DNA of 36,274 nucleotides from Blastococcus colisei (GCF_006717095.1 NZ_VFQE01000004.1:1-36274), one strand, 5' to 3'; counted from the first letter of the stretch, positions 16,304 to 24,563 are shown. Notes: generated from the letters alone by a model not told the origin. Program-made: numbers and translations.

Positions 16304-16583
16304 CCGAGACTCCGGTTCCGACACGCCACGCGGGTCGCGCGACCGGCCCGGATGACCGTGCGCGCTGCCCGGCATTTCTACGCTCAGAATGCGCCGTTTG
16401 TCGACATGTTCCCGTTCGGAAGAAAGGGTCGTCGACCGGTGCGGAAATGCTGCGCAACGGTTGGGTCACGCGCCCTTCGGTGCGTGTCGGGAATGGCTGG
16501 GAAACGGTCCGGCGGTCCCTATGTTTCTCCTTGTCCGCAGCACCTTCCCCCCCCGGCTGCGGACACGACTTCGAGGAGGCGAC
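16304..16583. other. Intergenic region between permease remnant and WGAGP gene
   Basis: No gene is visible. From about 16370 the sequence is less GC-rich than its surroundings. GGAAA (16500-16504), 18 nt, then GTT (16523-16525) resembles the SigR/SigH-type promoter GGAAT-N18-GTT with one mismatch, 60 nt before the next gene. The permease's missing 5' half is not here. Confidence 0.4.
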
Positions 16584-17438
16584 ATGAGCAGCGAGCGAAC
16601 GACCGCGCCGCGCATGCCGGCCGACCCGGCCGATCCGGCCGCCCGTGCGCAGGGACGCAGCATCGCCGGGCTGATCGACGTCCTCGACCGCGCGGAGGGC
16701 GCCGGACCGGTCCGTCGCCCGCAGGGGCGCCGGTCGGTGGGCCACCGGCCGCCGGGCGCCCGCCCGGGCCTCGTCCGCACCGTGCCGCTGCGCTCGGTGC
16801 AGCCGGCGCCGATGGCCCGCCCCGCCCCCGCGCCCCGGGTCGTCGTGCTGCCGGAGCCCGAGCGGGTTCCGGTCACCCGGCTCTCCGACGTGTTCCGTCG
16901 AGCCGCGATGTGGGGCGCCGGCCCCCGCGGCGAGCATCTCGCCTGGCGGGTCGCCCCGCATTCCGCGGCTCCCGCCGCCCGCCGTCCCGGGAGGGTGCGT
17001 GCCCTCGTCCGCCGGCTGGCGCTGTGGGGCGCCGGTCCCGAGGGCGAGTACCTCGCCTGGGGCGGGCCCGCCCGCCCGGCCGCTCGCCGGGACGTCGACC
17101 CACCCGTGGTGCTGCGCGAGATGCCCAGCACCCCCCTGGTCCAGCCTGCGGCGCCTTCCCCCGCCGCGGTGCTGCTTCCCCGCGATCCGGCGTCGTCGGC
17201 CGGCTCGCGAGGAATGCCGCCGGTCCCCCGCGGAGCAGTGGCCGTCCCCGGCATAAGACCGGGCGGACCGCCTGAACGCTTCCGGGCCACCGGCCGGCCG
17301 TCCCCGTCCCGTGTGCCACCGACGTCGACCGGACTGATCCGCGCTCGGGGTGACCCGGTCTCCTGCCCGGTCAGGGGTTCGCCCCTACCGGCGCAGCGTT
17401 CCCGGTCCCCGGGCTCCGTCCGGAGCTCGTTCCCCTGA
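16584..17438 (+). CDS. Unrecognised Pro/Arg-rich protein with duplicated WGAGP motif
   Basis: The ATG at 16584 has an excellent GAGGAGG site 5 nt upstream, the best in the window. The 284-residue product is unknown to me. Its N-terminal part (SIAGLIDVLDRAEGAG) is followed by basic Pro-rich sequence, then a duplicated unit: FRRAAMWGAGPRGEHLAW (about 105-122) and VRRLALWGAGPEGEYLAW (about 147-164). The duplication and strong G/C at codon position 3 up to about 17140 support real coding. Beyond about 17240 codon use degrades (ATA, AGA, CTA) and the sequence becomes low complexity. The true C-terminus may therefore be earlier: a TAA at 17254-17256 in a neighbouring frame would fit a one-base shift. 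It is soluble, with no signal peptide or membrane helix. Confidence 0.5.
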   Translation: MSSERTTAPRMPADPADPAARAQGRSIAGLIDVLDRAEGAGPVRRPQGRRSVGHRPPGARPGLVRTVPLRSVQPAPMARPAPAPRVVVLPEPERVPVTRLSDVFRRAAMWGAGPRGEHLAWRVAPHSAAPAARRPGRVRALVRRLALWGAGPEGEYLAWGGPARPAARRDVDPPVVLREMPSTPLVQPAAPSPAAVLLPRDPASSAGSRGMPPVPRGAVAVPGIRPGGPPERFRATGRPSPSRVPPTSTGLIRARGDPVSCPVRGSPLPAQRSRSPGSVRSSFP

Positions 17439-18158
17439 GGACCGGACGCCGCATCCGACAGCAGTCGCGCGACCACGGCAGCCAGCCGCTGGACGCCGTC
17501 CTCCGCCCGCCCCGAGCACGCCGGAACCGGCCACCCCCTTCCCCGGGTGACCGGGACCGCCGCCCTCGGTCCCCGAGCACGTCCGAACTCTGCCGGCCGA
17601 CCCACGGCCGCTACCTGGCTCGCCTCCGACGGTGCACCCCCGGCCGCCGACCGACTTCGACGCACGACGGTTCTCGCCTCGACCTCCCGCCGACTGCCCT
17701 GTGCAGCGCGCGGACCCTCCAGGGAGGCGCGGACGTCTGCGGCGTCGCCGACCGGTCCCCGGTTCCGTTCCGAGGCGGACACAGTGCTCCACCGGTACCC
17801 GCACGGGACGTCCGTCCCCGGGTCTCTGACCGGTCCGGACGCTGGCCCGGCAGCGCCCGTCCCCGCCCGGAGTGGACGCTCTCGCGCGGACCGTTCGCGG
17901 CCCGGCAGCTCCCGGCGCCGCGATGCTGGACGGACGTCGCCTGGCGCGTGAGTTCGTGCCGGCGGACCCGCTCACCGTCCGCCATCCTCCCGCCGACGGG
18001 CGGGCGCCTCCCGGAAGCCCCCGGCCGGCGCCCGCCCCGGCCAGAACCTCCGACCCGGTGCCGACCGGGGAACCACGAACCGGAATGCTGGCACCGGACA
18101 CCGGCGTCGATGCCGGAACCGGGTGTGCCCGGTCGGCCTGCGTGGAAGGAATCCGATC
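17439..18158. other. About 720 bp of GC-rich sequence without a convincing gene
   Basis: The stretch is dense in short CCGG-containing strings (ACCGG, GGTCC, CCGGAAC, CCGGACAC), especially 17740-17840 and 18040-18140. Open frames exist on both strands, but none has a ribosome site, domain or balanced amino acid use. One 96-codon frame (17872-18162) ends in a GTGA overlap with the next gene but has no start signal. It may be a decayed gene or long leader. Confidence 0.5.
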
Positions 18159-20747
18159 GTGACCGCCCCCGAGCCGAGCGCAGGCTCCGTCGAGGGGCGG
18201 TCGGCCGCGGTACGACGGCTGGAGCCCACGGCACTGGGATCGCGTGCCCTCCAGCGGCTGACCGGCCTCGCCACGCGCCTCCTCGACGCCGATGCAGCGA
18301 CGGTCTCCCTGCTCGGCGACGTCGAGACGGTGGTGAGCGGGGAGGGACTGCCCTCCGGCGGCCTGGGCCGGCAGATCCCCGTGACCGAGTCGATCTGCGC
18401 TGCCGTGCTCGATCTCGGTCCCGTCCCACTGGTGGTGCCGGATGCCCGGCGGGAGCCCCGCGTCGCCGGCCTGCCCCCCGTGGCCGACGGCCGCGTCGGG
18501 GCCTTCCTCGGCGTGCCGCTGGTCGTCTTCGACGGGTCGCCCGTGGGCGCACTGACCGTGTACACCCGCAAGCCCCGGTCGTGGACACCGAGCGAGACCA
18601 CCCTCCTGCGCCAGCTCGCCGACTCCGTCGCCACCGAGCTCGAGCTCTCCGCCCTCGGCCGCGAGTTCGAGGCGCACCGGCTGCGCTTCGAGCTGGCCAT
18701 CGACGCCGCCGAGATCGGCAGCTTCGACTGGGACCTGGTCACCGGCCGGCTCGTCTGGGACGACCGCCTGGTGGAGATCTTCGGCTACGACCGGACGACG
18801 TTCGACGAGACGATCGATGCCTTCCTCGACCGATGCCATCCCGACGACCGGGAGCGGCTGGCCGACGCCCTCCGGTCGGCCATCGACACCTGTGGCGAGT
18901 ACGACGCGGAGTTCCGCATCGTCCTGCCCTCCGGCGAGACGCGCTGGGTGCAGGGCCGGGGACGAGCCCTGGCCGACGACCGCGGCGTCGCGATCCGGCT
19001 CGTCGGTGCCGGGTTCGACACGACCTCCCGGCGGCGTGGTGACGTCCGGGTCTCGCGGGTCCTCGAGGTCATGAAGTCGGCGTTCTTCTCGCTCGACCGC
19101 GACTGGCGGTTCACCTACGTCAACGCCGAGGCCGAACGGGTGCTCGCCCGGACCCGGGAGCAACTCATCGGCGGGTCGATCTGGGAACTCTTCCCCGCCG
19201 CGGTGGGGAGTGACTTCGAGATCCACTACCGGGGTGCGGCGGCCACCGGTGAGGAGCGGGTGTTCGAGGCCCACTACCCGGAGCCCCTGGAGGCGTGGTA
19301 CGAGGTTCGGGCCTGGCCGGGGCCGGACGGCCTCTCGGTGTACTTCCTCGACGTCACCGAGCGCCGGCGCGCAGAGGAGCAGGCCCGGCGCAGCACGGCG
19401 AGGCTGTCGCTCGTCGCCGACGTCACCTCGGCGTTGTCGGCGACCTTGACCAGCGGCGATGGTGAGGAGGCCGCGCTGCAGCGGGTGGCCGAGTCGGTCG
19501 TGCCCGTGCTCGGCGACTGGGCCATCGTCAGCCTGGTCGACGAGGACGGCCGGATGCGCGACGTCGGCAGCTGGCACGACGACCCGGCGCAGCGCGCGTC
19601 GGTGACCCGGTACGCCGAGCTGCGGCTGGCCGCCCTGACCGCGACCGCGCCGATCATGCGCGCGCTGGCGTCCGGTCAGCTGATGAGGGTTCCGGACGTC
19701 GAGCAGGCGGTCGGCCGGACGCTGCCGCCCGGTGAGGTGCGGGACGTGTTCTCCCGGTTGGCGCCGCGGTCGGCGGTCGCGCTGCCGATGGCCGCCCGGG
19801 GACGGACGCTGGGGGCGTTGAGCATCTACCGCTCGGCCGACCGCCCGCAGGCCGACGACGACGACGTCGCGACGGCCCGCGACCTCGCCGGGCGGGTGGC
19901 GCTGGCCCTCGACAACTCGAGGCTGTACACGCAGCAGCGCCGGCTCGCCGAGGGCCTCCAGCGCAGCCTGCTCACCGCGCCGCCGCAGCCCGACCACGCC
20001 GAGATCGTGGTGCGGTACATGCCGGCGGTGGAGGTCGCGGAGGTCGGCGGGGACTGGTACGACGCGTTCCTGCAGCCGTCCGGCGCCACGGTGGTGGTCA
20101 TCGGCGACGTCGTCGGCCACGACACGGCTGCGGCGGCCGCGATGGGTCAGCTCCGCGGAATGCTCCGCGGCATCGCCTACCGGGACGGGCCGGGGCCGGC
20201 CGCCGTCCTGAGCGAGCTCGACGCCGCCATCCAGGGCCTCGGCATGGGCACCATGGCCACCGCGGCCATCGCGCGGGTGGAGCAGACGCCCGAGGAGCGG
20301 GCCGCCGGGCTCACCCGGCTGCGGTGGTCGAACGCCGGGCATCCGCCCCCGCTGCTGCTGCACGAGGACGGCCGGATCGAGGAACTCGCCCACCCACGGG
20401 CCCAGTTGATGCTCGGCGTCGACCCGACGGCATCCCGGACCGACGCGGTGGTGACGGTCCGGCGCGGAGCCACCCTGCTGCTCTACACCGACGGGCTGGT
20501 CGAGGGCCGGGACCTCCCGCTCGACGAGGGCATGGCCCGGCTGCGGTCGGCCCTGACCGAGCTGGCCGACCGGCCGCTGCCGGTGCTGTGCGACGAGGTC
20601 ATCGAGCGGTTGCGTCCCGAAGGGCTGCAGGACGACGTGGCGCTCGTGGCCATCCGGCTGCACCGGGAGGACCGGCCGCGACCGCGTGAGGCCGGGGACG
20701 AGCGGGTGCCCCACCTGATCGATCCGCAGGAGGGACCGGCCGGGTGA
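18159..20747 (+). CDS. GAF-PAS-PAS-GAF-SpoIIE (PP2C) serine phosphatase
   Basis: The 862-residue cytoplasmic protein is a multi-sensor phosphatase. Order: GAF (about 20-165), PAS (about 170-290, FGYDRTTFDETIDAF and HPDDRERL), PAS (about 298-415, FFSLDRDWRFTYVNAEAERVL), GAF (about 420-595) and the SpoIIE-type PP2C domain (about 600-850). Metal ligands are visible in GGDWYDAF (D632), IGDVVGHD, LLYTDGLVEG and LQDDVALVAIR, so catalysis should be intact. Such enzymes dephosphorylate a STAS anti-anti-sigma factor, releasing it to free sigma factor from an RsbW-type kinase. The GTG at 18159 is chosen because GGAAGGA lies 8 nt before it; the in-frame GTG at 18123 has no such site. A convergent RsbW-like gene ends 3 nt beyond its stop, suggesting a shared pathway. 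Confidence 0.92.
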   Translation: MTAPEPSAGSVEGRSAAVRRLEPTALGSRALQRLTGLATRLLDADAATVSLLGDVETVVSGEGLPSGGLGRQIPVTESICAAVLDLGPVPLVVPDARREPRVAGLPPVADGRVGAFLGVPLVVFDGSPVGALTVYTRKPRSWTPSETTLLRQLADSVATELELSALGREFEAHRLRFELAIDAAEIGSFDWDLVTGRLVWDDRLVEIFGYDRTTFDETIDAFLDRCHPDDRERLADALRSAIDTCGEYDAEFRIVLPSGETRWVQGRGRALADDRGVAIRLVGAGFDTTSRRRGDVRVSRVLEVMKSAFFSLDRDWRFTYVNAEAERVLARTREQLIGGSIWELFPAAVGSDFEIHYRGAAATGEERVFEAHYPEPLEAWYEVRAWPGPDGLSVYFLDVTERRRAEEQARRSTARLSLVADVTSALSATLTSGDGEEAALQRVAESVVPVLGDWAIVSLVDEDGRMRDVGSWHDDPAQRASVTRYAELRLAALTATAPIMRALASGQLMRVPDVEQAVGRTLPPGEVRDVFSRLAPRSAVALPMAARGRTLGALSIYRSADRPQADDDDVATARDLAGRVALALDNSRLYTQQRRLAEGLQRSLLTAPPQPDHAEIVVRYMPAVEVAEVGGDWYDAFLQPSGATVVVIGDVVGHDTAAAAAMGQLRGMLRGIAYRDGPGPAAVLSELDAAIQGLGMGTMATAAIARVEQTPEERAAGLTRLRWSNAGHPPPLLLHEDGRIEELAHPRAQLMLGVDPTASRTDAVVTVRRGATLLLYTDGLVEGRDLPLDEGMARLRSALTELADRPLPVLCDEVIERLRPEGLQDDVALVAIRLHREDRPRPREAGDERVPHLIDPQEGPAG

Positions 20748-20750
20748 CGG

Positions 20751-21206
20751 TCAGCCGCGCGGCAGCAGGGCCCAGACGTACTTGGCGCCGTCGTTGACGT
20801 ACCAGCCGTGCGCGGTGGACATCTCGGCGATCAGGTAGAGCCCGAGCCCGCCCTCACTGGGGTCGCGGCCCACCGCCGGGGACGGCGGTGCCTCGGCGGC
20901 CCGGTCGGAGACCTCGATGAGATAGGCGTCCTCGGTCAGCCGTACCGCGGCCCGCACGTCGCCGCCACCGTGGCGCAAGGCGTTGGACGCCATCTCGTCG
21001 AGCGCCAGGATCAACTGGTCGCGGAGATCGGCGACGGTGTCCGGGTCGGCGGACGACCGGGTCATGGGGTGCGCCAGCGCGTGCCGGCGCACCTGGGCCC
21101 GCACGCGCGGCAGTTCGGCGATCTCGCGCAGGTTCCAGGAGAGTGCGGCGTCGGCCGGGGGCGGGGATGCCGCCGGCCAGACCGGCCCGGCCGCCTGCCC
21201 TGTCAC
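20751..21206 (-). CDS. RsbW-like HATPase_c anti-sigma or regulatory kinase
   Basis: This 151-residue single-domain ATPase has N box DEMASNALRHGGG, DRAAEAPPSPAVGRDPSEGG and G2 box GGLGLYLIAEMS, ending AKYVWALLPRG. It resembles the protein at 11750-12286 in layout. I chose the GTG at 21206 because AAGGGGA lies 8 nt upstream; a longer frame to 21368 adds unconvincing sequence. It is convergent with the SpoIIE-type phosphatase, 3 nt apart, so the two are unlikely to be co-transcribed but may act on the same STAS protein in a partner-switching pathway. Upstream on the minus strand, TTGACC (21284-21279) and CATACG (21263-21258) with a 15-nt spacer are a weak promoter candidate. Confidence 0.85.
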   Translation of the reverse strand: MTGQAAGPVWPAASPPPADAALSWNLREIAELPRVRAQVRRHALAHPMTRSSADPDTVADLRDQLILALDEMASNALRHGGGDVRAAVRLTEDAYLIEVSDRAAEAPPSPAVGRDPSEGGLGLYLIAEMSTAHGWYVNDGAKYVWALLPRG

Positions 21207-21387
21207 GCGATGGTCCCCTTGCCTTCGTGCGGCCCTGATGGTCGGGGCCAACACCTGCGTATGGGCTGTGGCGACCCCGGTCAAACCTAGTGCGACATGT
21301 GTCACCCTTCGGAGGGAGACGACCGGTTCCGCCGGGGACTCTGCGCAGCTCGAGGCCCACCCCCGCACGGTGGCGCCGGCAGTCAGG

Positions 21388-22149
21388 TCAGCCGACGAAG
21401 ATCGGTGACCACGCCCCGGTGAGCACGCTCAGGGTGACCGCGAGAGCGCAGACGAGCACGGCACCGGCCACGAACCCGGCGTCGCGGGGGTGCAGCCGCG
21501 ACCCCCGGGCATTGGTCCGCGCGATCCCCGAGTCGAAGCCGCGGGCGTCCATCGCCGTCGCCAGGCGCGAGCCCCGCCGGACCGCACCGACCAGCAGCGT
21601 GAAGGCGATACCTCCGAGCAGGCGGGCCTGGGCGACGGGATTGCGTCCGGCCTCGACGCCACGGGTGCGCCGCGCGAGCCGGACCGACTCGAACTCCGCG
21701 ACCAGCAGAGGAGCCAGCCGCAGCGCGGCCAGGGCCCCGAATGCGAAGCGCGTGGACACCCGCCAGTGGATGGTGAGCGCATCGGCCAGCCGGACCGGAT
21801 CGGTCGAAGCGACCAGGAGCACGCCGGGCAGCGCGAGGCCGACGACGCGCAACCCGAGCCCCACCCCGGTGACCAGGGTCGCCTCGTTCGAGAGCAGCAC
21901 GTTGACCAGGCCGACGGAGCCGGCGCCCAGGACGAGCGGCCAGGTCCGCCGCCAGAGGCCGCGCAGATCGGTCAGTCCGGCCGCCGGGAGGAGGCACAGC
22001 TCGGCGGCCACCACGACGGCCGGGGTGACGACGTCCAGGCTGGTGAGGAGCACCAGCGTGACGACGGCCATCGCGCTGAGCTGGGCGACCGGGTTGATCC
22101 GGCCCAGGCGCGTGTCGGGCACCGGGCCCAGCGACAGGGACGCCGTCAC
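21388..22149 (-). CDS. ykoC: ECF transporter transmembrane subunit (EcfT, YkoC-type)
   Basis: The 253-residue integral membrane protein is the T component of an energy-coupling-factor transporter. It has about five or six hydrophobic helices (from LSAMAVVTLVLLTSL to AGFVAGAVLVCALAVTLSVLT). Two cytoplasmic Arg-Gly coupling motifs link it to the ATPase: LARRTRGVEAG and AMDARGFDSG, the latter in the classic ARG form. It starts at the GTG at 22149 after a G-rich stretch. It is the third gene after ykoE and ykoD, but 103 nt separate it from ykoD and that spacer holds hairpins. With the TPP riboswitch upstream, the complex is predicted to import thiamine or its hydroxymethylpyrimidine precursor. 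Confidence 0.87.
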   Translation of the reverse strand: MTASLSLGPVPDTRLGRINPVAQLSAMAVVTLVLLTSLDVVTPAVVVAAELCLLPAAGLTDLRGLWRRTWPLVLGAGSVGLVNVLLSNEATLVTGVGLGLRVVGLALPGVLLVASTDPVRLADALTIHWRVSTRFAFGALAALRLAPLLVAEFESVRLARRTRGVEAGRNPVAQARLLGGIAFTLLVGAVRRGSRLATAMDARGFDSGIARTNARGSRLHPRDAGFVAGAVLVCALAVTLSVLTGAWSPIFVG

Positions 22150-22252
22150 AGCGCCCCCCGTTCGACTCCGGACTCGTTCCGCTCCTCGCTCGCTGTCCCC
22201 CGCAAGCGGGAGGTGCCGCCAGCCTGCGGCGATGCTCGCTCGCCCGTCGTTC
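22150..22252. repeat. Hairpin-rich spacer inside the ECF operon
   Basis: CCCGC-AA-GCGGG (22199-22210) and GCCGC-N6-GCGGC (22215-22230) are perfect 5-bp stems, flanked by copies of GCTCGCTCGC-like sequence (about 22186 and 22235). This looks like a small palindromic intergenic repeat inserted between ykoD and ykoC. It could also attenuate or stabilise the mRNA between the genes. Confidence 0.4.
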
Positions 22253-23683
22253 TCACAGCGCGAGCCGGCCGTCGGCGAGGACTGCCACCAGGTCGGCGTC
22301 GTGGGTGACCACGGCGACGGCGCAACCGGCCGCCCGCTGCTCGGCCAGCAGCGTCACGAGCTCGCGCCAGGTGGCGGCGTCCTGTCCGAACGTCGGCTCG
22401 TCGAGGACGAGCACGCGTGGCGCGGTCGCCAGCGCCGTGGCCACCGAGAGCCGGCGCTGCTGGCCGCCGGACAGCGTGTACGGGTTGGCGTCGGCGAACG
22501 CGGTCAGTCCCAGCCGCTCGAGCAGCTCGTCGGCGGTGGCCCGTGCCGCGGCGGCGTGCTCGCCCGAGCGGAGGGGGCCCAGCGCCAGCTCGTCGCGGAG
22601 CCGCCCGGTGAGGAACTGCTGCTCCGGATGCTGGAACACGGTGCCGATGCGGCTGACCAGCTCGCCGGCCCGCCACCGATGTGGCTCGTCGTACCCGTTG
22701 CGCACGGTGCCGGTCAGCTCGTCCGACGCCGTCACCCGGCCGGTGGTGGGCGCCCGGAGCCCGGCCAGGAGGAGCGCCAGCGTGGACTTGCCCGTCCCGT
22801 TGGGGCCGGTCACCGCCAACGCCCGGCCGGCCCGGAGTGCCGTCGTCGTCGGGGGAAGCGCCGGGCCCGGGCTGCCGCGGTAGGTGAACCCGGCCGCCTG
22901 CGCGGCGAGCAGGACCGGTCCGTCCGGTGCGGCCGGCAGCTGCAGCCCGGCCGTGCGGGGGACCGGCCGCCAACCTGCCGGGTGCTCCACGACCCCACCG
23001 GGCACCACCTCGACCACCCGGTCCACCAGGGGGAGCCAGGGCTGCGCGTCGTGGTCGACGACGAGCACGGTCGCGGTGCGGTCGGCGGTCGCGCGGGCCA
23101 CGGCCGACCGGACGAGCGCCGCCCCGTCCGGGTCGAGCTGGGCGGTCGGCTCGTCCAGCAGCAGCAACCCGGGACGACGGGCCAGGGCTCCGGCCAGCAC
23201 CAGCCGCTGCTTCTCCCCTCCGGAGAGCGCCTGGGTGGGACGGTCGCGCCCGTGGGGAAAGCCGACCGCCGCCAGCGCCTCGTCGACCCGCGGCCAGATC
23301 CCCTCCGGTGGGAGGCCGGCGTTCTCCACTCCGAAGGCGACGTCGTCCCCGGCCCGGGTCATGACCAGCTGGCTGTCGGGGTCCTGCGCGAGCAGGCCCA
23401 GCCGGCCGCGGGCGGCGTGCGGAGCCCCGCCGTCGACGGTGAGCTCTCCGGCCACCTCGGTGCCCTCGGCGTCGAGGATGCCGGCCAGCGCGGCGAGCAG
23501 CGTCGACTTCCCCGCACCGGAGGCGCCGGTGAGCAGGATCCGCTCCCCGGGCTCGACGACGAGGTCGACGCCGGTCAGTGCCCAGGCCCGCCGCGAAGGG
23601 TGACGGACGCCCAGGCCCCGCGCGACGAGGCGCACGGGGCCGGCGTCCGCCCGGATCGGCGACGGACCACGCGTGGTGGTCAC
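22253..23683 (-). CDS. ykoD: ECF transporter ATPase with two fused ABC domains (YkoD-type)
   Basis: The 476-residue protein contains two complete ABC ATPase domains, so it can act as both A and A' subunits. Domain one: Walker A GASGAGKST, Q-loop LAQDPDSQLV, signature LSGGEKQRL, Walker B LLLLDEPTAQLD and the His switch VVDHD. Domain two: Walker A GPNGTGKST, Q-loop FQHPEQQFL, signature LSGGQQRRLS, Walker B VLVLDEPTFGQD and His VTHD. The second Q-loop with two consecutive Gln is typical of ECF ATPases. The GTG at 23683 lies 10 nt after the ykoE stop and has no ribosome site of its own, so translation is probably coupled. Domain order and fusion match the YkoD type. Confidence 0.9.
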   Translation of the reverse strand: MTTTRGPSPIRADAGPVRLVARGLGVRHPSRRAWALTGVDLVVEPGERILLTGASGAGKSTLLAALAGILDAEGTEVAGELTVDGGAPHAARGRLGLLAQDPDSQLVMTRAGDDVAFGVENAGLPPEGIWPRVDEALAAVGFPHGRDRPTQALSGGEKQRLVLAGALARRPGLLLLDEPTAQLDPDGAALVRSAVARATADRTATVLVVDHDAQPWLPLVDRVVEVVPGGVVEHPAGWRPVPRTAGLQLPAAPDGPVLLAAQAAGFTYRGSPGPALPPTTTALRAGRALAVTGPNGTGKSTLALLLAGLRAPTTGRVTASDELTGTVRNGYDEPHRWRAGELVSRIGTVFQHPEQQFLTGRLRDELALGPLRSGEHAAAARATADELLERLGLTAFADANPYTLSGGQQRRLSVATALATAPRVLVLDEPTFGQDAATWRELVTLLAEQRAAGCAVAVVTHDADLVAVLADGRLAL

Positions 23684-23693
23684 CGGGGGCGCG

Positions 23694-24323
23694 TCAGACG
23701 CGGGTGCGGCCCGAGGCGAAGGAGCCCAGCGCCCCGGTCCGGGCCATCGCGCGGACCAGCAGCAGGCCCACGACACCGGCCAGCAGCACGCTGGAGAGGA
23801 CGGTGGCCAGCGTGTACGGGAGCGTGAACGCCCAGAGCGGGTACTCGCCGGACACCGGGTAGTACAGGCTCAGGTCCAGGATCGACGTCGACAGGCCGGC
23901 GGTCACCGCGGCGAGGATCGCCGTCCCCCAGCCGAAGGTGCGGTAGCGCGTGAGCAGGAAGCCGAGCTCGGCGCCGGCGCCCTGGACCAGGCCGTAGACC
24001 ACGATGATCCCGCCGTACGGCGAGCCCAGGAGCAGGCTGACCGCGGCGGCGAGGGTCGAGGCGAAGATCGCCGCCCCCGGGCGGCGCACCATCAGCCCGG
24101 CGACGACGCCGGGCATGAGGAAGACACCGTTGAGCAGGCCCTTGATCGGCGGGAAGAAGTCCAGCGGCGTGGAGACCACCTCCGCGAACAAATTCCAGCC
24201 CCAGAAGACGACGCCGAACGCGACGCCCAGGACGGCGGTGACGACGATGTCGACGGTGCGCCAGCGGACGGGCTTCTCGTACCCGGCATCGACGGACGAC
24301 GGACGGACGGCCTGATCGGCCAT
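23694..24323 (-). CDS. ykoE: ECF transporter substrate-binding subunit, YkoE-type (thiamine/HMP)
   Basis: The 209-residue membrane protein is the S component. Helices begin at TVDIVVTAVLGVAFGVVFWGWN and continue through PGVVAGLMVRRPGAAIFASTLAAAVSLLL, GGIIVVYGLVQGAGAELGFLL, a turn with LDLSLYYPVSGEYPLW, and a last helix VLSSVLLAGVVGLLLV. Sequence blocks such as WNLFAEV, PPIKGLLNGVFLMPGVVAG and GSPYGG fit the YkoE family, which binds thiamine or hydroxymethylpyrimidine. The ATG at 24323 has a strong GGAGGAAAG site 4-9 nt upstream, placed directly after the TPP riboswitch. That riboswitch confirms a thiamine-related substrate and implies repression when thiamine pyrophosphate is abundant. First gene of the ykoE-ykoD-ykoC operon. 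Confidence 0.92.
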   Translation of the reverse strand: MADQAVRPSSVDAGYEKPVRWRTVDIVVTAVLGVAFGVVFWGWNLFAEVVSTPLDFFPPIKGLLNGVFLMPGVVAGLMVRRPGAAIFASTLAAAVSLLLGSPYGGIIVVYGLVQGAGAELGFLLTRYRTFGWGTAILAAVTAGLSTSILDLSLYYPVSGEYPLWAFTLPYTLATVLSSVLLAGVVGLLLVRAMARTGALGSFASGRTRV

Positions 24324-24338
24324 GACTTTCCTCCAGAC

Positions 24339-24413
24339 TCCCTGCGCCGGCATGACCCGGATCAGGTTCGAGGGTCTGCGGTTGCCCGCACTCTCAGCGC
24401 CGTAGCGCTCCCC
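24339..24413 (-). promoter_or_regulatory. TPP riboswitch (THI element)
   Basis: Read on the minus strand, conserved blocks appear in order: GGGGAGCG, CTGAGAGTGCGG, ACCCTCGAACCTGATC, GGGTCATGCCGGCG and CAGGGA. These are the P1-P5 core of the thiamine pyrophosphate riboswitch. The ykoE ribosome site follows within about 10 nt, which favours control of translation initiation by sequestration, as in other high-GC actinobacteria. Confidence 0.95.
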
Positions 24414-24440
24414 TGCTGCGTGTGTTCGGTTGTGCCGTCG

Positions 24441-24446
24441 ACCATA
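24441..24446 (-). promoter_or_regulatory. Candidate -10 element of the ykoEDC operon
   Basis: TATGGT on the minus strand fits TANNNT and would start transcription near 24434, about 20 nt before the riboswitch core. No clear -35 is visible. Confidence 0.4.
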
Positions 24447-24481
24447 ACCCCTGCCGCGCTCACCGGTGCCGCCCCGTGGTC

Positions 24482-24511
24482 GCCGGTACCGCCCTGCACC
24501 GCGGTACCGGC
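24482..24511. repeat. Perfect 11-bp inverted repeat between Mut7-C gene and ykoE promoter
   Basis: GCCGGTACCGC (24482-24492) and GCGGTACCGGC (24501-24511) are perfect complements with an 8-nt spacer. Each arm contains the palindrome CGGTACCG. It lies beyond the stop of the Mut7-C gene and upstream of the ykoE promoter, so it may terminate one transcript or be a two-site operator. No T tract follows. Confidence 0.5.
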
Positions 24512-24563
24512 CACTGCACGGCGGTCTCCACGGCCGACTCGGGCCCTCCTGGCCGCGCACGGC

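Noticed and set aside
17872-18162. A 96-codon frame ending in a GTGA overlap with the phosphatase gene
   Set aside because: There is no ribosome site or -10 box, amino acid use is low complexity, and the GGAAGGA site clearly serves the GTG at 18159.
17385-20714. A 1109-codon open frame on the minus strand opposite the SpoIIE-type phosphatase gene
   Set aside because: It mirrors a clearly coding plus-strand gene; the translation is Arg/Gly/His-rich with no domain, as expected for antisense frames in very GC-rich DNA.
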